In this document: in pieces, positions 7,615 through 17,565 of the stretch
Layout of the letters: every line of letters begins with the position of its first letter
Numbering within the stretch: position 1 is the first letter of the stretch
Assembly (NCBI RefSeq): GCF_000158095.2
Contig: NZ_CM011002.1
Coordinates: forward strand, 2,575,203 to 2,639,202
Length of the DNA: 64,000 nucleotides
Reading direction: 5' to 3'
Source: Roseibium alexandrii DFL-11
Lineage (GTDB): Bacteria > Pseudomonadota > Alphaproteobacteria > Rhizobiales > Stappiaceae
Made by a program: the position numbers and the translations under genes
The notes under the pieces: generated by a model
What the model saw: the letters and a program-made list of their open reading frames with translations, nothing else
Database searches by the model: none
Told to the model about the DNA's origin: nothing

Positions 7615-9809
7615 TACATGGCCTCCTCAAAACGCGTTCCAATCAACGTCATGGAAAAGTCCGGATTGCGCCGCAGCAGCAGAGTGACCTCGCGGCTCAA
7701 CGGCAGATCGGTTGGCGAAAGCGCCGGATCGAGCGTGAAATCCATCGTCATGCCCGGCATGCCTATGTCCGTCATCGGGCCGTGCGTGATGTTGGCTGTC
7801 CCGGCGTCCGTGTCGACCGCGTTGATGGTGCCGCGCACTTCCATGGGCGGGGAGACCGGGTCCGCTTTTGCAAGGACCATGGTCATGCTGTCCGGCCGGT
7901 CAAAGGTCAGGGTTGTCTCGGTCCCAAGCGGTAACGTTTCCAGATCAAGCGCCGGATCCATGTCGAAGGCCATGGTCATGCCCGGCATTCCTATTTCCGC
8001 AATGGGGCCATGGGTAATGGTGGCCTTTCCCGCGTCCGGATCGATGGCGTCGATCTTGCCGGAAACGACAATCGGGGGGGCGGCGTTGGAGGTCTCCGTT
8101 TCCACCTCATCGTTTGTCCCGGATATCTTGGCACCCCCGGCTTCACGAACAGCGACCACAGAAAACATCCCGCCGTCATCCTTGGAGAGGTCAAATTCGA
8201 CCGGCACGTCCAGAGGAACCGTCGCGGGATCCAGATCAGCAACCTCGAGATCCATTTTCATCGCAGGCCATCCAAGCTCCGGTATCGGTCCGTGATCGAG
8301 GGTCAGTTTGCCGTCCGCCGTTACCGCCAGAACCGTGCCTGTGCCGGTTGCCGCGATCCCGTCGTCACTGCCCAACTGCGTGAGCCCGAGAAGGCCGTCC
8401 GCGCCCCGGACCGCCCGGAACGCGACCGACTGCCCGCCGGTCAACCGATCAAGAGACATGCCGGCTTGAACGGGAAAGGTGGAGGTCATCGCCGGCCAAT
8501 CGAGGCTTTCCAATGCGTCGTGGCGAATGGTGGCCATGCGGGTCGCACGATTGAGCGCGATCAGCTCACCCGTTCCGCGGGCCGGATCCTCATCTGTTGG
8601 GGCCATGCGCATCAAACCGGCGCTGAGTGCGCTTTCGCTGTCGATCAGGAACTGGGCGGAGGCCACCACTTCCTCTCCGGGCGCCAGCCCCTGAACGATT
8701 TCGGTGCGTCCTCCGTCTCCAAAATCGTCGCGCAAGCCCGTCGTGATCAAACGCGGTTTGAAGGTCCCTTCCGCTACCTTTATGATGACGCGTTCCGCAG
8801 CCCCGGTCCGGATCACGGCTTCTGTCGGAACGGTTACCGCTGTCCGTGTTTCCTGCGGAATCAGCGTGACATTGCCGAACATGTTGGGGCGCAGCTGGCC
8901 GTCGGAATTGTCGAACCGAAGGCGAACGGGCAGTGTCCGCGTTTTCGCATCCAGTTCCGGGTAGATGTAGTCGATAGCACCTTCGAAGGTTTGGCCGGGC
9001 AGATGCTCGAAGCGGGCAATGGCCCGCATGTCTTTTGAAAGCCGGGCAATGTCACGTTCAAACACATCGACAATCAGCCAAACCTCGGTCAGATCGGTGA
9101 TCGACATCGCCTGGGTTCCAGGTTGCAGGAACATGCCGTCTGCGGCGTTCAGCGCAATCACCACGCCATCGCGTGGCGCAACAACCTGAATACTGCGCGC
9201 AACCTCACCGGTTCGTTCGATTTCGGCAATTTGGAGCTCCGAAGCTCCGTGACTGCGCAACTTGTTGCGGGCGGCCTCCAAGGACAGGCCGTTGCCGTTT
9301 GCCAAAGATCGAAGAAAGTCAAAACTCGCAACGCCGAACTCCGGAGAGAACAGTTCGAAGAGAATCTCGCCCTTTTTCACCTGGTCGCCGACGGCACGCA
9401 CGTTCAGGGTTTCGATCCAGCCATCAACCCTCGTGTGGACATGGCTGGTGAGGTGTTCGTCATATCCGACAAACCCCACCGTTTCGATTTTCTGCGAGAT
9501 CTCGCCAACCCGCGCTAGAGCGGTTCGCACACCAATCGCATTGATTTCGGTGGCTGACAGCTGGACTTCGGCGGGGTCGCCGGACGGTTCCTGACCCGCA
9601 TAAACGGGGATGAGGTCCATGCCCATAGGGGATTTGCCAGGGCCCGGCTGGCGGAAGTTCGGATCCATTGGGGCAACCCAATAGAGGATGTCGTTTTCGC
9701 CGGACGCAAGATCGCCGGCGGGATTTAGATAAAGTCGCTCAAGAAACACCCCACCGGCCGTGCCTGCAGCAAGGGCCAGGATGCTGAGCGCGGCATAGCG
9801 TCCACGCAT
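7614..9809 (-). CDS. cusB: CusB-type periplasmic adaptor fused to four CusF-like domains
   Basis: A 731-aa adaptor of the CusBA pump, against about 380-520 aa for ordinary CusB proteins. Residues 1-25 form an N-terminal membrane anchor, 43-71 a heavy-metal binding motif (YWVAPMDPNF, PMGMDLIPVY), and about 80-405 the HlyD barrel, lipoyl and hairpin region. The remainder is four tandem CusF-like domains at about 412-487, 488-557, 581-655 and 656-731. Domains 1 and 2 keep the Trp ligand (LDWPAM, LGWPAM). Domains 3 and 4 replace it with Met (IGMPGMTM). Domain 1 lacks the second Met ligand (WPAMTST). The fusion would tether copper-loading modules to the pump. The gene is first in the cusBA pair. 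Confidence 0.92.
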   Translation of the reverse strand: MRGRYAALSILALAAGTAGGVFLERLYLNPAGDLASGENDILYWVAPMDPNFRQPGPGKSPMGMDLIPVYAGQEPSGDPAEVQLSATEINAIGVRTALARVGEISQKIETVGFVGYDEHLTSHVHTRVDGWIETLNVRAVGDQVKKGEILFELFSPEFGVASFDFLRSLANGNGLSLEAARNKLRSHGASELQIAEIERTGEVARSIQVVAPRDGVVIALNAADGMFLQPGTQAMSITDLTEVWLIVDVFERDIARLSKDMRAIARFEHLPGQTFEGAIDYIYPELDAKTRTLPVRLRFDNSDGQLRPNMFGNVTLIPQETRTAVTVPTEAVIRTGAAERVIIKVAEGTFKPRLITTGLRDDFGDGGRTEIVQGLAPGEEVVASAQFLIDSESALSAGLMRMAPTDEDPARGTGELIALNRATRMATIRHDALESLDWPAMTSTFPVQAGMSLDRLTGGQSVAFRAVRGADGLLGLTQLGSDDGIAATGTGTVLAVTADGKLTLDHGPIPELGWPAMKMDLEVADLDPATVPLDVPVEFDLSKDDGGMFSVVAVREAGGAKISGTNDEVETETSNAAPPIVVSGKIDAIDPDAGKATITHGPIAEIGMPGMTMAFDMDPALDLETLPLGTETTLTFDRPDSMTMVLAKADPVSPPMEVRGTINAVDTDAGTANITHGPMTDIGMPGMTMDFTLDPALSPTDLPLSREVTLLLRRNPDFSMTLIGTRFEEAM

Positions 9810-9892
9810 GATAACCTCTGAGTTGCCGCCGGCAGGGTGCCGAAGGCCTGATCAACAACAAGCGCTTGCGGAATTTCCGCAAGATGGTGTCT

Positions 9893-10267
9893 TCAGAGGA
9901 GGCGTGGAGGCCGTTTTGGGAGAGAGGTGTCTGCAACTCGAAGCGAGTCGGGCGGAGACTGGGCAAAGTCTGCCGATGACATTGCCGTAGTCAGCCCGTC
10001 AACGCCGCCGGCAAGCGTATACCCGCCGCACAGTGCTCCGCCGCAGCACCGGTCAATGTCAGAAGGGTCATGCTGGGCGTGATCGTTTGCGCCGGAGGTC
10101 GCGCCGTGATGCCCCATCGCCTCACACGGCATCGCCGCGCTTGACACGGAGGCTTCAGACGCATCTGCGATTTGGTGCGGCATGGGCAGACCGGCGACCA
10201 CAGCAATAACCAACGCCAAAAACAGCGTTGCTACAAGTCTGCTGAGCTGGTGCATTCGTCCGGTCAT
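9893..10267 (-). CDS. Small exported Cys/His-rich protein of the copper block
   Basis: A 124-aa protein I do not recognise beyond its type. It starts with a signal peptide or anchor (LVATLFLALVIAVVAGLPMP). The mature part contains potential metal ligands: AMPCEAMGHHG, NDHAQH, and a DRCCGGALCGG cysteine cluster. Such short exported proteins with Cys and His often precede cus/cop genes and may bind copper in the periplasm, but the function is not established. A second ATG four codons downstream is an alternative start. It is the first gene of the minus-strand copper block, 83 bp before the adaptor gene. Confidence 0.6.
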   Translation of the reverse strand: MTGRMHQLSRLVATLFLALVIAVVAGLPMPHQIADASEASVSSAAMPCEAMGHHGATSGANDHAQHDPSDIDRCCGGALCGGYTLAGGVDGLTTAMSSADFAQSPPDSLRVADTSLPKRPPRLL

Positions 10268-10780
10268 CGGCTGCGATATAATTGATTGCCGGTGAAAAGC
10301 AAGAGTTCAAGTCTTGAAAACTGTCGCGTTGCCGCCAATACGCTCGAAGGCTTGGGCAAGCCGCCCCTTCACGCCAACAATAAACTTCCGATGACTAGTC
10401 TTGTGGCGCACCTGAAGTCTTACCAAAATTCGCGGCAGTTACTCTGGGAAGCTTGCTCAATATTTTGAGCTGCCAGGACTACCTTCTATCGAGGAAAAAA
10501 TATCCATTGCCGCCTATTTCAAGAGTTCTCTGCGTCCAATTAATCAACGTTTGTTTACGGATATAGGATCAAGTTCTGTAGCAGACGGTTAGTGGGCGTT
10601 CGCTGGGACGGTATCCCATGGCAAGCTCAGGGTCGGCAATGAGCAGGCACTTTTTGGGCGGAATTCGGTCGTTCGCTGCAGAGAGAACGAACGATTAGTT
10701 CTGATATACATCAATGCCAACGGTGCCTACTCCACGCGATCCTCACATCACTCCAGAAGACTGCGGCAGGAAAGGAGATT
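10268..10780. other. intergenic region before the first sulfatase gene
   Basis: No convincing gene in about 510 bp. It separates the minus-strand copper block from the plus-strand sulfatase gene and should hold promoters for both. A short inverted repeat, TCGTTC/GAACGA, lies around 10668-10690 near the sulfatase side. A 60-codon frame at 10286 lacks family resemblance. Confidence 0.4.
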
Positions 10781-12415
10781 ATGGTGTCAATCCGATTTCA
10801 AACAATCAATATTCTGCTCTGCGCCTTGGTCTGCCTAGCGGACTCTGCGATCGCTGACGACAGGCCAAACATCCTGTTGGTCATGGCTGATGATCTCGGA
10901 TGGACGGACATCGGCCCCTACGGTGGAGAGATCGAGACACCAAATCTAGAGGCTCTGGCGGCGGAAGGTATACTTTTCACGGACTTCCATGCCTCGGTCT
11001 CCTGCTCTCCGACCCGCGCGATGCTCATGTCTGGCAATGACAACCATATCGCGGGGTTGGGAACAATGGGCGAAATCCTAGCCCCCAACCAGGTTGGGCA
11101 ACCTGGCTACGAAGGACATCTGAATAACCGCGTGGCTTCCATGGCCGAAGTTCTCGGCGCCGCCGGTTACCACACCTACATGGCTGGCAAATGGCATCTA
11201 GGCCATTCAGAGGGGACACTTCCGTTCGACCGCGGGTTTGATAGTACATTCACGCTGCTTGTCGGTGGCGCCAGCCACTGGGGCGATCGGTTGGGCATCT
11301 TGCCGATGGACGATCCCGCGCTCTATGCTGAGAACGGCAAATTAATCGAGACACTTCCCGAAGATTTCTATTCCAGCCAAACTTATGTCGACCTGTTGAT
11401 CGAAGCAATTAGGAGCAATCACGGAGACGGCGTTCCCTTCTTCGGCTACCTCGCCTTTACCGCCCCTCATGATCCACTGCAGGTGCCGGAGCCATGGCTC
11501 TCGAAATACTCTGGTCGCTACGACCGCGGATACGAGGCTCTAAGAGAGGAACGCTGGTCGAGCGCGAAAGCGCTCGGTCTTGTACCAGAGAACGCGCCGC
11601 CGCCAAACTTCCTGTCAATGATCGAACCATGGAACAAACTCAGCCAGGAAGATCGCACGACGGAGGCGCGGGGGATGGAAATCTACGCCGGTATGGTCGA
11701 TGCGATGGATTATCACTTCGGCCGGGTTGTGGATTTCCTTGGAGATATCGGGGAACTTGAAAACACCATAATCGTATTCCTCTCCGACAACGGCTCGAAC
11801 CCCTTCTACTCAGCGGATTACCCTGATGCTGACGATCCCGAATTTGTATCGAAATTCGACCATAGTTTCCAAAACCTCGGTCATCCCGGATCGAATTACG
11901 CCTACGGCCCCGGCTTCGCCAGCGCATCGAGTGGCCCTATTGATCGGTTCAAGCTAACGGTCGGAGAAGGTGGCATTCGAGTTCCGCTGATCTTATCTGG
12001 ACCCGGTATTCCAGAAGGTGCGAAGGCCCATGCCTTCGCTTATGTCTGGGACATCCTGCCGACGCTATTGGATCTCACAGGCGTAGAATATCCAGACAGC
12101 ATAGACGGCCGTCCCATCCTACCCCTGCGTGGACGTACGATGAAGCCATTGCTTAACGGATCTTCTAAGGTTCTCTATCAGCCTGACGAGTTTGTCGGTG
12201 GGGAAATGAATGGCGATAAGTGGATGCGGCAGGGCGGTTACAAGGCAATGCTGGTTACCCCGCCCTACGGTGACGGGGTATGGCGGCTCTACAACGTGGT
12301 TGAGGACCCTGGAGAAACACGCGACCTTGCAGTGGAGATGCCCGATCTGCTCGAAAAGCTTAGGGCGGCATGGGATGACTATGCCGAAGAGGTCGGAGTA
12401 GTCGCAGCCGAGTAG
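10781..12415 (+). CDS. Exported arylsulfatase (formylglycine type)
   Basis: A 544-aa type I sulfatase that hydrolyses sulfate esters, probably in the periplasm. A signal peptide spans about residues 1-26 (ending SAIA). The core begins with RPNILLVMADDLGWTDIGPYGG, giving the two metal-binding Asp residues. The sulfatase signature CSPTRAMLMSG (Cys75, converted to formylglycine) and MAGKWHLGH follow, then the FLSDNG metal site further on. The ATG is preceded by AAGGAG at the right spacing. The natural substrate cannot be read from sequence; a sulfated organic compound or polysaccharide is likely. The maturation enzyme is not in this window. It sits beside a short recombinase gene, which suggests an accessory locus. 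Confidence 0.92.
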   Translation: MVSIRFQTINILLCALVCLADSAIADDRPNILLVMADDLGWTDIGPYGGEIETPNLEALAAEGILFTDFHASVSCSPTRAMLMSGNDNHIAGLGTMGEILAPNQVGQPGYEGHLNNRVASMAEVLGAAGYHTYMAGKWHLGHSEGTLPFDRGFDSTFTLLVGGASHWGDRLGILPMDDPALYAENGKLIETLPEDFYSSQTYVDLLIEAIRSNHGDGVPFFGYLAFTAPHDPLQVPEPWLSKYSGRYDRGYEALREERWSSAKALGLVPENAPPPNFLSMIEPWNKLSQEDRTTEARGMEIYAGMVDAMDYHFGRVVDFLGDIGELENTIIVFLSDNGSNPFYSADYPDADDPEFVSKFDHSFQNLGHPGSNYAYGPGFASASSGPIDRFKLTVGEGGIRVPLILSGPGIPEGAKAHAFAYVWDILPTLLDLTGVEYPDSIDGRPILPLRGRTMKPLLNGSSKVLYQPDEFVGGEMNGDKWMRQGGYKAMLVTPPYGDGVWRLYNVVEDPGETRDLAVEMPDLLEKLRAAWDDYAEEVGVVAAE

Positions 12416-12614
12416 TCAAAAAGGCAAGACTTTTCAATATTGACGCTTAGCTGCTCCCGGTCATTCGCCGCAACCAGAATGAATGCCCGCTTTGGGCCGG
12501 TTTCAACCAAGTCATGTTCGGGCCGTTATTAAATGTCTTGTGGCGCTTTTTGTATGCTTGAGCGTTCAATTGTCTTGAACGTTGAGGCGGGATGGAGCGG
12601 TCAGGGAGACTGCT

Positions 12615-13247
12615 ATGTCTTGCGCAAATCTACCTATGATCATTCCGGCCCGGAAGACGTGGAACAAAGGCCGACTGTTAGGTCAGAAACGTCCGCTGTT
12701 GCCAAAACACGTTTGGGCTATTCGAGTACGATTGGAGTTGGCAGGAGCCGTTCGCGATCTGGCACTGTTTAATCTAGCCATCGATAGCAAGCTGAGAGGC
12801 TGCGACCTAGTGTGTCTCCGGGTTGCGGATGTTTTCGCTGCGGGTGCAGTCAAAGAACGGGTGTCGATTGTACAAAGGAAAACTAAGACACCTGTCCGGT
12901 TTGAAGTCTGCGATGGAACCCGGAAATCCCTTCTGCAATGGATCTCACACCCGATGATGATCGGGCATGAGTATCTGTGGCCCGGCCGATTTCATGACCG
13001 TCTCCATATCTCGACTCGGCAATATGCGCGTCTCTTAAAACACTGGGTGAAATCGATCGGATTGGAACCCAGTGCTTATGGCACCCATTCCATGCGCAGG
13101 ACCAAAGTTGCACAAATCTATAAAAAGACAGGCAACTTGCGGGCAGTCCAATTACTTCTTGGCCATACGAAGATGGACAGTACGGTTCGCTACCTCGGTG
13201 TTGATCTGGAAGACGCACTGTCGATCTCGGAGAGTGTCGAGATCTAA
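12615..13247 (+). CDS. Short tyrosine recombinase
   Basis: A 210-aa protein with the catalytic half of a tyrosine recombinase: NLAIDSKLRGCDLVCLRVADV (first Arg region), THSMRRTK (the H-x-x-R box, here HSMRR), LLLGHTKMDSTVRYLGV (His and the Tyr nucleophile). It lacks the separate N-terminal core-binding domain of full-length integrases. The ATG at 12615, behind AGGGAGACTGCT, is preferred over one 11 codons upstream. Such short recombinases recur as single genes in Rhizobiales and Rhodobacterales; whether this one is active, and on what site, is unknown. Confidence 0.85.
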   Translation: MSCANLPMIIPARKTWNKGRLLGQKRPLLPKHVWAIRVRLELAGAVRDLALFNLAIDSKLRGCDLVCLRVADVFAAGAVKERVSIVQRKTKTPVRFEVCDGTRKSLLQWISHPMMIGHEYLWPGRFHDRLHISTRQYARLLKHWVKSIGLEPSAYGTHSMRRTKVAQIYKKTGNLRAVQLLLGHTKMDSTVRYLGVDLEDALSISESVEI

Positions 13248-13460
13248 CTACAAGGGCCGGCGTAGGTCGGCCCCAACCTAAAGTCCATCGAAACAGAAAG
13301 GGCCGTTCAGAAGCAAAATCGGCCCTAAGCCGACCTTGCTAGCTATCAAACTGAATGTCTGCATGCATAACAGTGCAGGAAGTACGCTGGCTGTTGGCGT
13401 GACAAGCAGCGGTAAGTCGGCCAAGATCACACACGAAAGCTGACGGTTGGAGGGTATGTA

Positions 13461-14285
13461 TTGACCGCGCTCGTTGAAACAGATTGGCTGGCTGAGCACA
13501 CAGCCGATCCAAATGTGTGTGTGATCGAAATCGATTGGGATGGCCTCACTGACTACGAGGCTGGCCATATTCCCGGGTGTCTTGGCTGGCATTGGAAATC
13601 GATACTCTGGGACCCGTTTGAAAGAGAGTTTCCGACAGACAAAGAATGGGCTCAACGTCTGGGCGACGCTGGAATAAGCCAGGATACAACCGTTGTTCTC
13701 TACGGGGCGCCCGTCCAATTCGGAACCTACGCCTGGTGGGTGTTCAAGCTTTTTGGTCATACCGATGTTCGAATCTTGAACGGAGGCAAAGTGAAATGGG
13801 TGAACGAAGGTCGCCCGCTTAGCACTGATATGCCTATTGGCACCCCGGTAGCGTATGGGTCTCCAAAAAGAAACGAAAGTGCGCGCGTTGGTCGACAGAA
13901 GGTCCTCGAGAGCATCGATAATCCGAATTGCGTCATTTTGGATCATCGCAGCGGGGAAGAATACCTGGGACAGCGCGTGGGCTTGCCCGGCAAACCGGAC
14001 GTGGGAGCTGAAAGATACGGCCGCATACCCGGTGCCCGTCATGTTCCCTTTGACGCTCTGATAAACGAAGACACATCATTCAAATCTGCGGACGAGCTTC
14101 AAAAGATCATAGGCACCCATGTCACCAGCAAAGACATGCCGGTAATTTCCTATTGTCGGCTGGCCCATAGGGCGACGCTCGCGAGCTTTGCCATGACCGA
14201 GTTGCTCGGATATTCAAATGTGCGCGTTTATGACGGCTCTTGGACGGAATGGGGCAGTATGGTTGGCGTTCCTATCGAACGTTAG
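13461..14285 (+). CDS. Rhodanese-type sulfurtransferase
   Basis: A 274-aa two-domain thiosulfate/3-mercaptopyruvate sulfurtransferase. The inactive N-terminal rhodanese domain (about 1-120) contains DYEAGHIPGCLGW; the C-terminal domain (about 140-274) has the catalytic Cys in ISYCRLAHRA, around residue 232. It transfers sulfane sulfur to acceptors such as cyanide or thiols, probably in the cytoplasm since no signal peptide is seen. The start is TTG, with GGAGGG seven bases upstream; no later ATG keeps the first beta strand. Its position between sulfatase loci may suggest a sulfur-handling theme, but this is inference. Confidence 0.9.
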   Translation: MTALVETDWLAEHTADPNVCVIEIDWDGLTDYEAGHIPGCLGWHWKSILWDPFEREFPTDKEWAQRLGDAGISQDTTVVLYGAPVQFGTYAWWVFKLFGHTDVRILNGGKVKWVNEGRPLSTDMPIGTPVAYGSPKRNESARVGRQKVLESIDNPNCVILDHRSGEEYLGQRVGLPGKPDVGAERYGRIPGARHVPFDALINEDTSFKSADELQKIIGTHVTSKDMPVISYCRLAHRATLASFAMTELLGYSNVRVYDGSWTEWGSMVGVPIER

Positions 14286-14613
14286 ATTTCCCGTAAATTC
14301 TGTCAAAAACGACCCAAAGCGGTCATTTTCACGGCCTTTGGTCACTGTCCGTTGTCGTTCCCCGGCACACGCATTGTACGACGGCCGGAGCGGCTAATTT
14401 TCCAGCTGTTGATCCAACAGTGTCGCGGGAGCCCCGGAAGTGACTTGTCAAATTACGTTTACAATTTTGCGTTTTGCGCCACCCTTGCGATGATACTGAC
14501 ACATTACGCAGCTGTTCCGCTCAAACATTAGGCAAACCATAGGTAAGACTGGCTTTTTTACTTTTTGTTCAACTTGGAAAAAGAAACTTTCGTCAAATCG
14601 GACGGGGGTTCCT
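14286..14613. other. intergenic region with a degenerate dispersed repeat
   Basis: No gene. The first part (about 14308-14345, CCCAAAGCGGTCATTTTCAC) resembles the short degenerate intergenic repeat also seen near 12465, 13290, 17430 and 58845. The remaining part is presumably the promoter region of the Amt-MCP gene. Confidence 0.4.
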
Positions 14614-17286
14614 ATGAGAGCGTGTTTTACTATGGCGATGACGGTTGTGGGGGTAGCCGTTGTCTATCCAGTGGAGGCGTGGGCGCAATCTGACCAGTTT
14701 GCGCTGCAGTCCAACCTTGATCATGTTTGGACCATGATCGCCGCCGGACTGGTGTTTTTCATGCAAGCCGGTTTCTTGTTCCTTGAAAGCGGTTTGGTGC
14801 GATCGAAGAATTCCATCAACGTCGCCCAGAAGAACATTACCGACTTTATCTTTTCCACGATGATGTTTGGTGCGGTCGGCTACATGTTGATGTTTGGTAC
14901 CAGCTGGCACGGACTTTTCGGTTGGGACCCAAGCTTGATGATGTTCGACAGTCTTGATGACTGGGGCTTGACCTTTTTCGTATTTCAGCTGGTTTTTTGC
15001 GGAACTGCCGCGACCATCATTTCCGGCGCGACCGCCGAACGTGTCAAACTGGAAGGCTATATGATCTTGGCAGCAACCACGGGCCTTCTAATTTATCCGA
15101 TTGCCGGGCATTGGGCTTGGGGCAGTCTGCTGATCAGCGATAATGAGCCGTGGCTTGCCTCGATGGGCTTCATGGATTTCGCCGGCTCGACGGTGGTTCA
15201 TTCCGTAGGGGCATGGATCTCCTTGGCTGCCATCATCATCATCGGACCCCGTATTGGCCGTTTTGAGAATGGTGAGGTGCGGGAGATCAATGGCCATAGT
15301 GCCGTCCTTGCGACGGTTGGCTGTATCATTTTGTGGGTTGGCTGGATTGGGTTCAACGGCGGTTCAACGACAGCCGGGACATCAACCTTCGCCCAAATCA
15401 TTGCAAATACAATGGTTGCAGGGGCCATTGGTGGAATGGTCCAGATGATCCTTGGTCGAATCCACAGTGGCTTTTATCGACCTGACTACTCCATTAACGG
15501 GGTGCTGGCAGGTCTGGTTTCAATCACAGCCGGGTGTGACGCCGTGACCGTCTGGTCCGCTCTTATGATTGGTGCAACCGGTTCCGGAATTGCCTTTTAC
15601 GGTCAGCGTGTGATGGAGAACACCTTCAAGCTGGATGATGCAATCGGTGCGATACCGGTGCATGGGATCGCGGGTTTTTGGGGGACGATAGCGGTCGCCT
15701 TCCTTGCCCGGCCTGAATATCTGCTTGCGGGCAGCCGAATGGAGCAGGTTTTCGTGCAATTCATCGGTGCGGCAGCGATTTTTGCCTGGGCGTTCGGTGT
15801 CGCGTTCGCGGTCATCTGGTCCGTCAACAAGGTTTGGTCAGGCTTTCCTGGCGGTGGCTTCCGGGTTTCCGAAGAGGATGAAGTTGTTGGGCTGAATGCA
15901 GCTGAACATGGGGCCACACTTGGAACCGGTGTTTTGCAAGGGGCGCTTAAAGAACTGGCCTATAGCCGCGTCAACCTTTCCGCTCGGGTCGATGTGGAGC
16001 ACGGCGACGAAGCTGGTGAATTGGCCTTTTTGTTCAATCGCGTGATGACTCGACTGCAGAAGATGGACGATGCGCGGCGTGCACGGCGACTTCATGTCGA
16101 ACGGGCTCGGCGCACTCTCGACAGGATCGTCACGAAGCTCTCAGGCGAGATGAAGGACATGATGGAGTCCCAGCTGGATAGTCTCAGCGCGCACTCCCAA
16201 ACAGTGTCCGTTGAAGCTCGCCGGGTAAAGTCGACAAGCGCGGAGGCATCTGAAGGGGCATCGTCCATTGGTGAGGCATCGACCCACAGCCGCAATGCAA
16301 TTGAAAAAACAGAGACTGCAGCTGAACAACTTCAACATGCGATGAGTGAAATAAATCAGGAGGTTTCATCTGCTCTTGAAGCCATGCGGTACTCGGCAAA
16401 CGAAGCCAATATGACGCGTGATGCGGCCAACAGGATGAAGGCGGCTTCTCAATCGATCGAGGGTTTGATTGGGGTCATTACCCAGATTTCTGAACAAACG
16501 CACCTCCTGGCGCTGAATGCCACTATCGAAGCTGCAAGGGCCGGAGAGGCCGGTCGTGGATTTGCGGTTGTTGCGCAAGAAGTCAAGGATCTTGCCGAGC
16601 AGACTTCGAAGGCATCGGAAGAGGTAACACAGCAGGTCCAGCAAATTCGAGCGGTCAGCGATGAACTGGATAACAAGGTTTCTTCGATCCATGAACAGCT
16701 ATCCGGTGCGGACGCGACCGCGGACAAGATTGATCGCGTGCTGGTAGAGACGAACCAGTCGACTGGTCAGATTACCGAAGATGTTCGTATGCTCGGAGGA
16801 GCTGCAAAAGACATTGCGGTATCCGCCGGGGTTATCGGCAATACTTCAGGAGGGATGGCGGAAGCTTCAGATTCTCTGGGCCAAACAGCTGAACAGGTGG
16901 AGCACGCCGTTAGCGAATTGAGATCCGCATTCGATGGTTTGCTTGCAGATATTCTGCAGGGTCAGGATCGTCGGATTTTCCCGCGCTTCGATTATGTGTC
17001 AAACGTCGACCTTGAACTTGGAGGCCATTCAATTGAAGCCCGAGTGCGGAACATCTCAATTGACGGCTTCATGCTTGAACGGACCTCAGAAATGGCAGGT
17101 GTCGAAGTTGGTAAAGAAGTCCATGTGCGCTTTCCCGATTTCCCCGTTCCGCTCAAGGCCAATGTGAGTGGTACAGCGGAAGATCGGGTAAATTGTCAAT
17201 TTGATGCCTCTGCGTGTGAAGACGACAGCCTCAACGACCTGATCGATCGTCTTGAAGTCCAAAACACCGAACAACAGGCTGCTTAA
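14614..17286 (+). CDS. Ammonium-transporter-fold chemoreceptor with C-terminal PilZ domain
   Basis: An 890-aa three-part fusion. Residues 1-24 form a signal peptide. Residues about 36-430 are a full Amt/MEP/Rh ammonium transporter domain ([63 protein letters not shown]). Residues about 440-485 resemble a HAMP linker. Residues about 490-770 are a methyl-accepting chemotaxis signalling domain with the invariant hairpin tip ([33 protein letters not shown]). Residues about 785-868 are a PilZ-type domain (RRIFPRFDY then NISIDGFML). It probably senses ammonium and signals to a CheA/CheW array, with c-di-GMP as a possible second input. The ATG follows GGGGGTTCCT. No che genes are nearby. Confidence 0.93.
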   Translation: MRACFTMAMTVVGVAVVYPVEAWAQSDQFALQSNLDHVWTMIAAGLVFFMQAGFLFLESGLVRSKNSINVAQKNITDFIFSTMMFGAVGYMLMFGTSWHGLFGWDPSLMMFDSLDDWGLTFFVFQLVFCGTAATIISGATAERVKLEGYMILAATTGLLIYPIAGHWAWGSLLISDNEPWLASMGFMDFAGSTVVHSVGAWISLAAIIIIGPRIGRFENGEVREINGHSAVLATVGCIILWVGWIGFNGGSTTAGTSTFAQIIANTMVAGAIGGMVQMILGRIHSGFYRPDYSINGVLAGLVSITAGCDAVTVWSALMIGATGSGIAFYGQRVMENTFKLDDAIGAIPVHGIAGFWGTIAVAFLARPEYLLAGSRMEQVFVQFIGAAAIFAWAFGVAFAVIWSVNKVWSGFPGGGFRVSEEDEVVGLNAAEHGATLGTGVLQGALKELAYSRVNLSARVDVEHGDEAGELAFLFNRVMTRLQKMDDARRARRLHVERARRTLDRIVTKLSGEMKDMMESQLDSLSAHSQTVSVEARRVKSTSAEASEGASSIGEASTHSRNAIEKTETAAEQLQHAMSEINQEVSSALEAMRYSANEANMTRDAANRMKAASQSIEGLIGVITQISEQTHLLALNATIEAARAGEAGRGFAVVAQEVKDLAEQTSKASEEVTQQVQQIRAVSDELDNKVSSIHEQLSGADATADKIDRVLVETNQSTGQITEDVRMLGGAAKDIAVSAGVIGNTSGGMAEASDSLGQTAEQVEHAVSELRSAFDGLLADILQGQDRRIFPRFDYVSNVDLELGGHSIEARVRNISIDGFMLERTSEMAGVEVGKEVHVRFPDFPVPLKANVSGTAEDRVNCQFDASACEDDSLNDLIDRLEVQNTEQQAA

Positions 17287-17303
17287 CGAAAAAAGAGGAA
17301 CCG

Positions 17304-17337
17304 CCCCGCCAGTACATCGATTTGCGTGCTGGCGGGG
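17304..17337 (+). terminator. Stem-loop after the Amt-MCP gene
   Basis: A 9-bp perfect stem (CCCCGCCAG / CTGGCGGGG) starts 17 bp after the stop codon. It has no long T run after it, so it may act as an mRNA 3' stabiliser or a weak terminator. Confidence 0.55.
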
Positions 17338-17565
17338 TGCCTCAAAATTATCGGAAGCGCTTTCTCCGACATTCATTCCCGCTGCAGCGAAAGTCCGTTT
17401 CCCGCCCGGAGTGTGCTTAGTCAAGAACCGGCCCTGAGCGGTCATTGACTCGTCTTACCTTCTTTGTCCGCCTTGCGATTACAGATAAATCCGCAACTCT
17501 ATACCCGGACAGCCTGCGGCAGCCCTCATCTTTTCCCTGAATGCAGTGCCCAAAAGGAAGAAGAC

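Noticed and set aside
7267..9038. Two 342-codon plus-strand frames opposite cusB and cusA
   Set aside because: Both are antisense to strongly supported genes.
13278..14042. A 254-codon minus-strand frame opposite the sulfurtransferase
   Set aside because: The plus-strand frame has full rhodanese motifs and a catalytic Cys; the other is a shadow.
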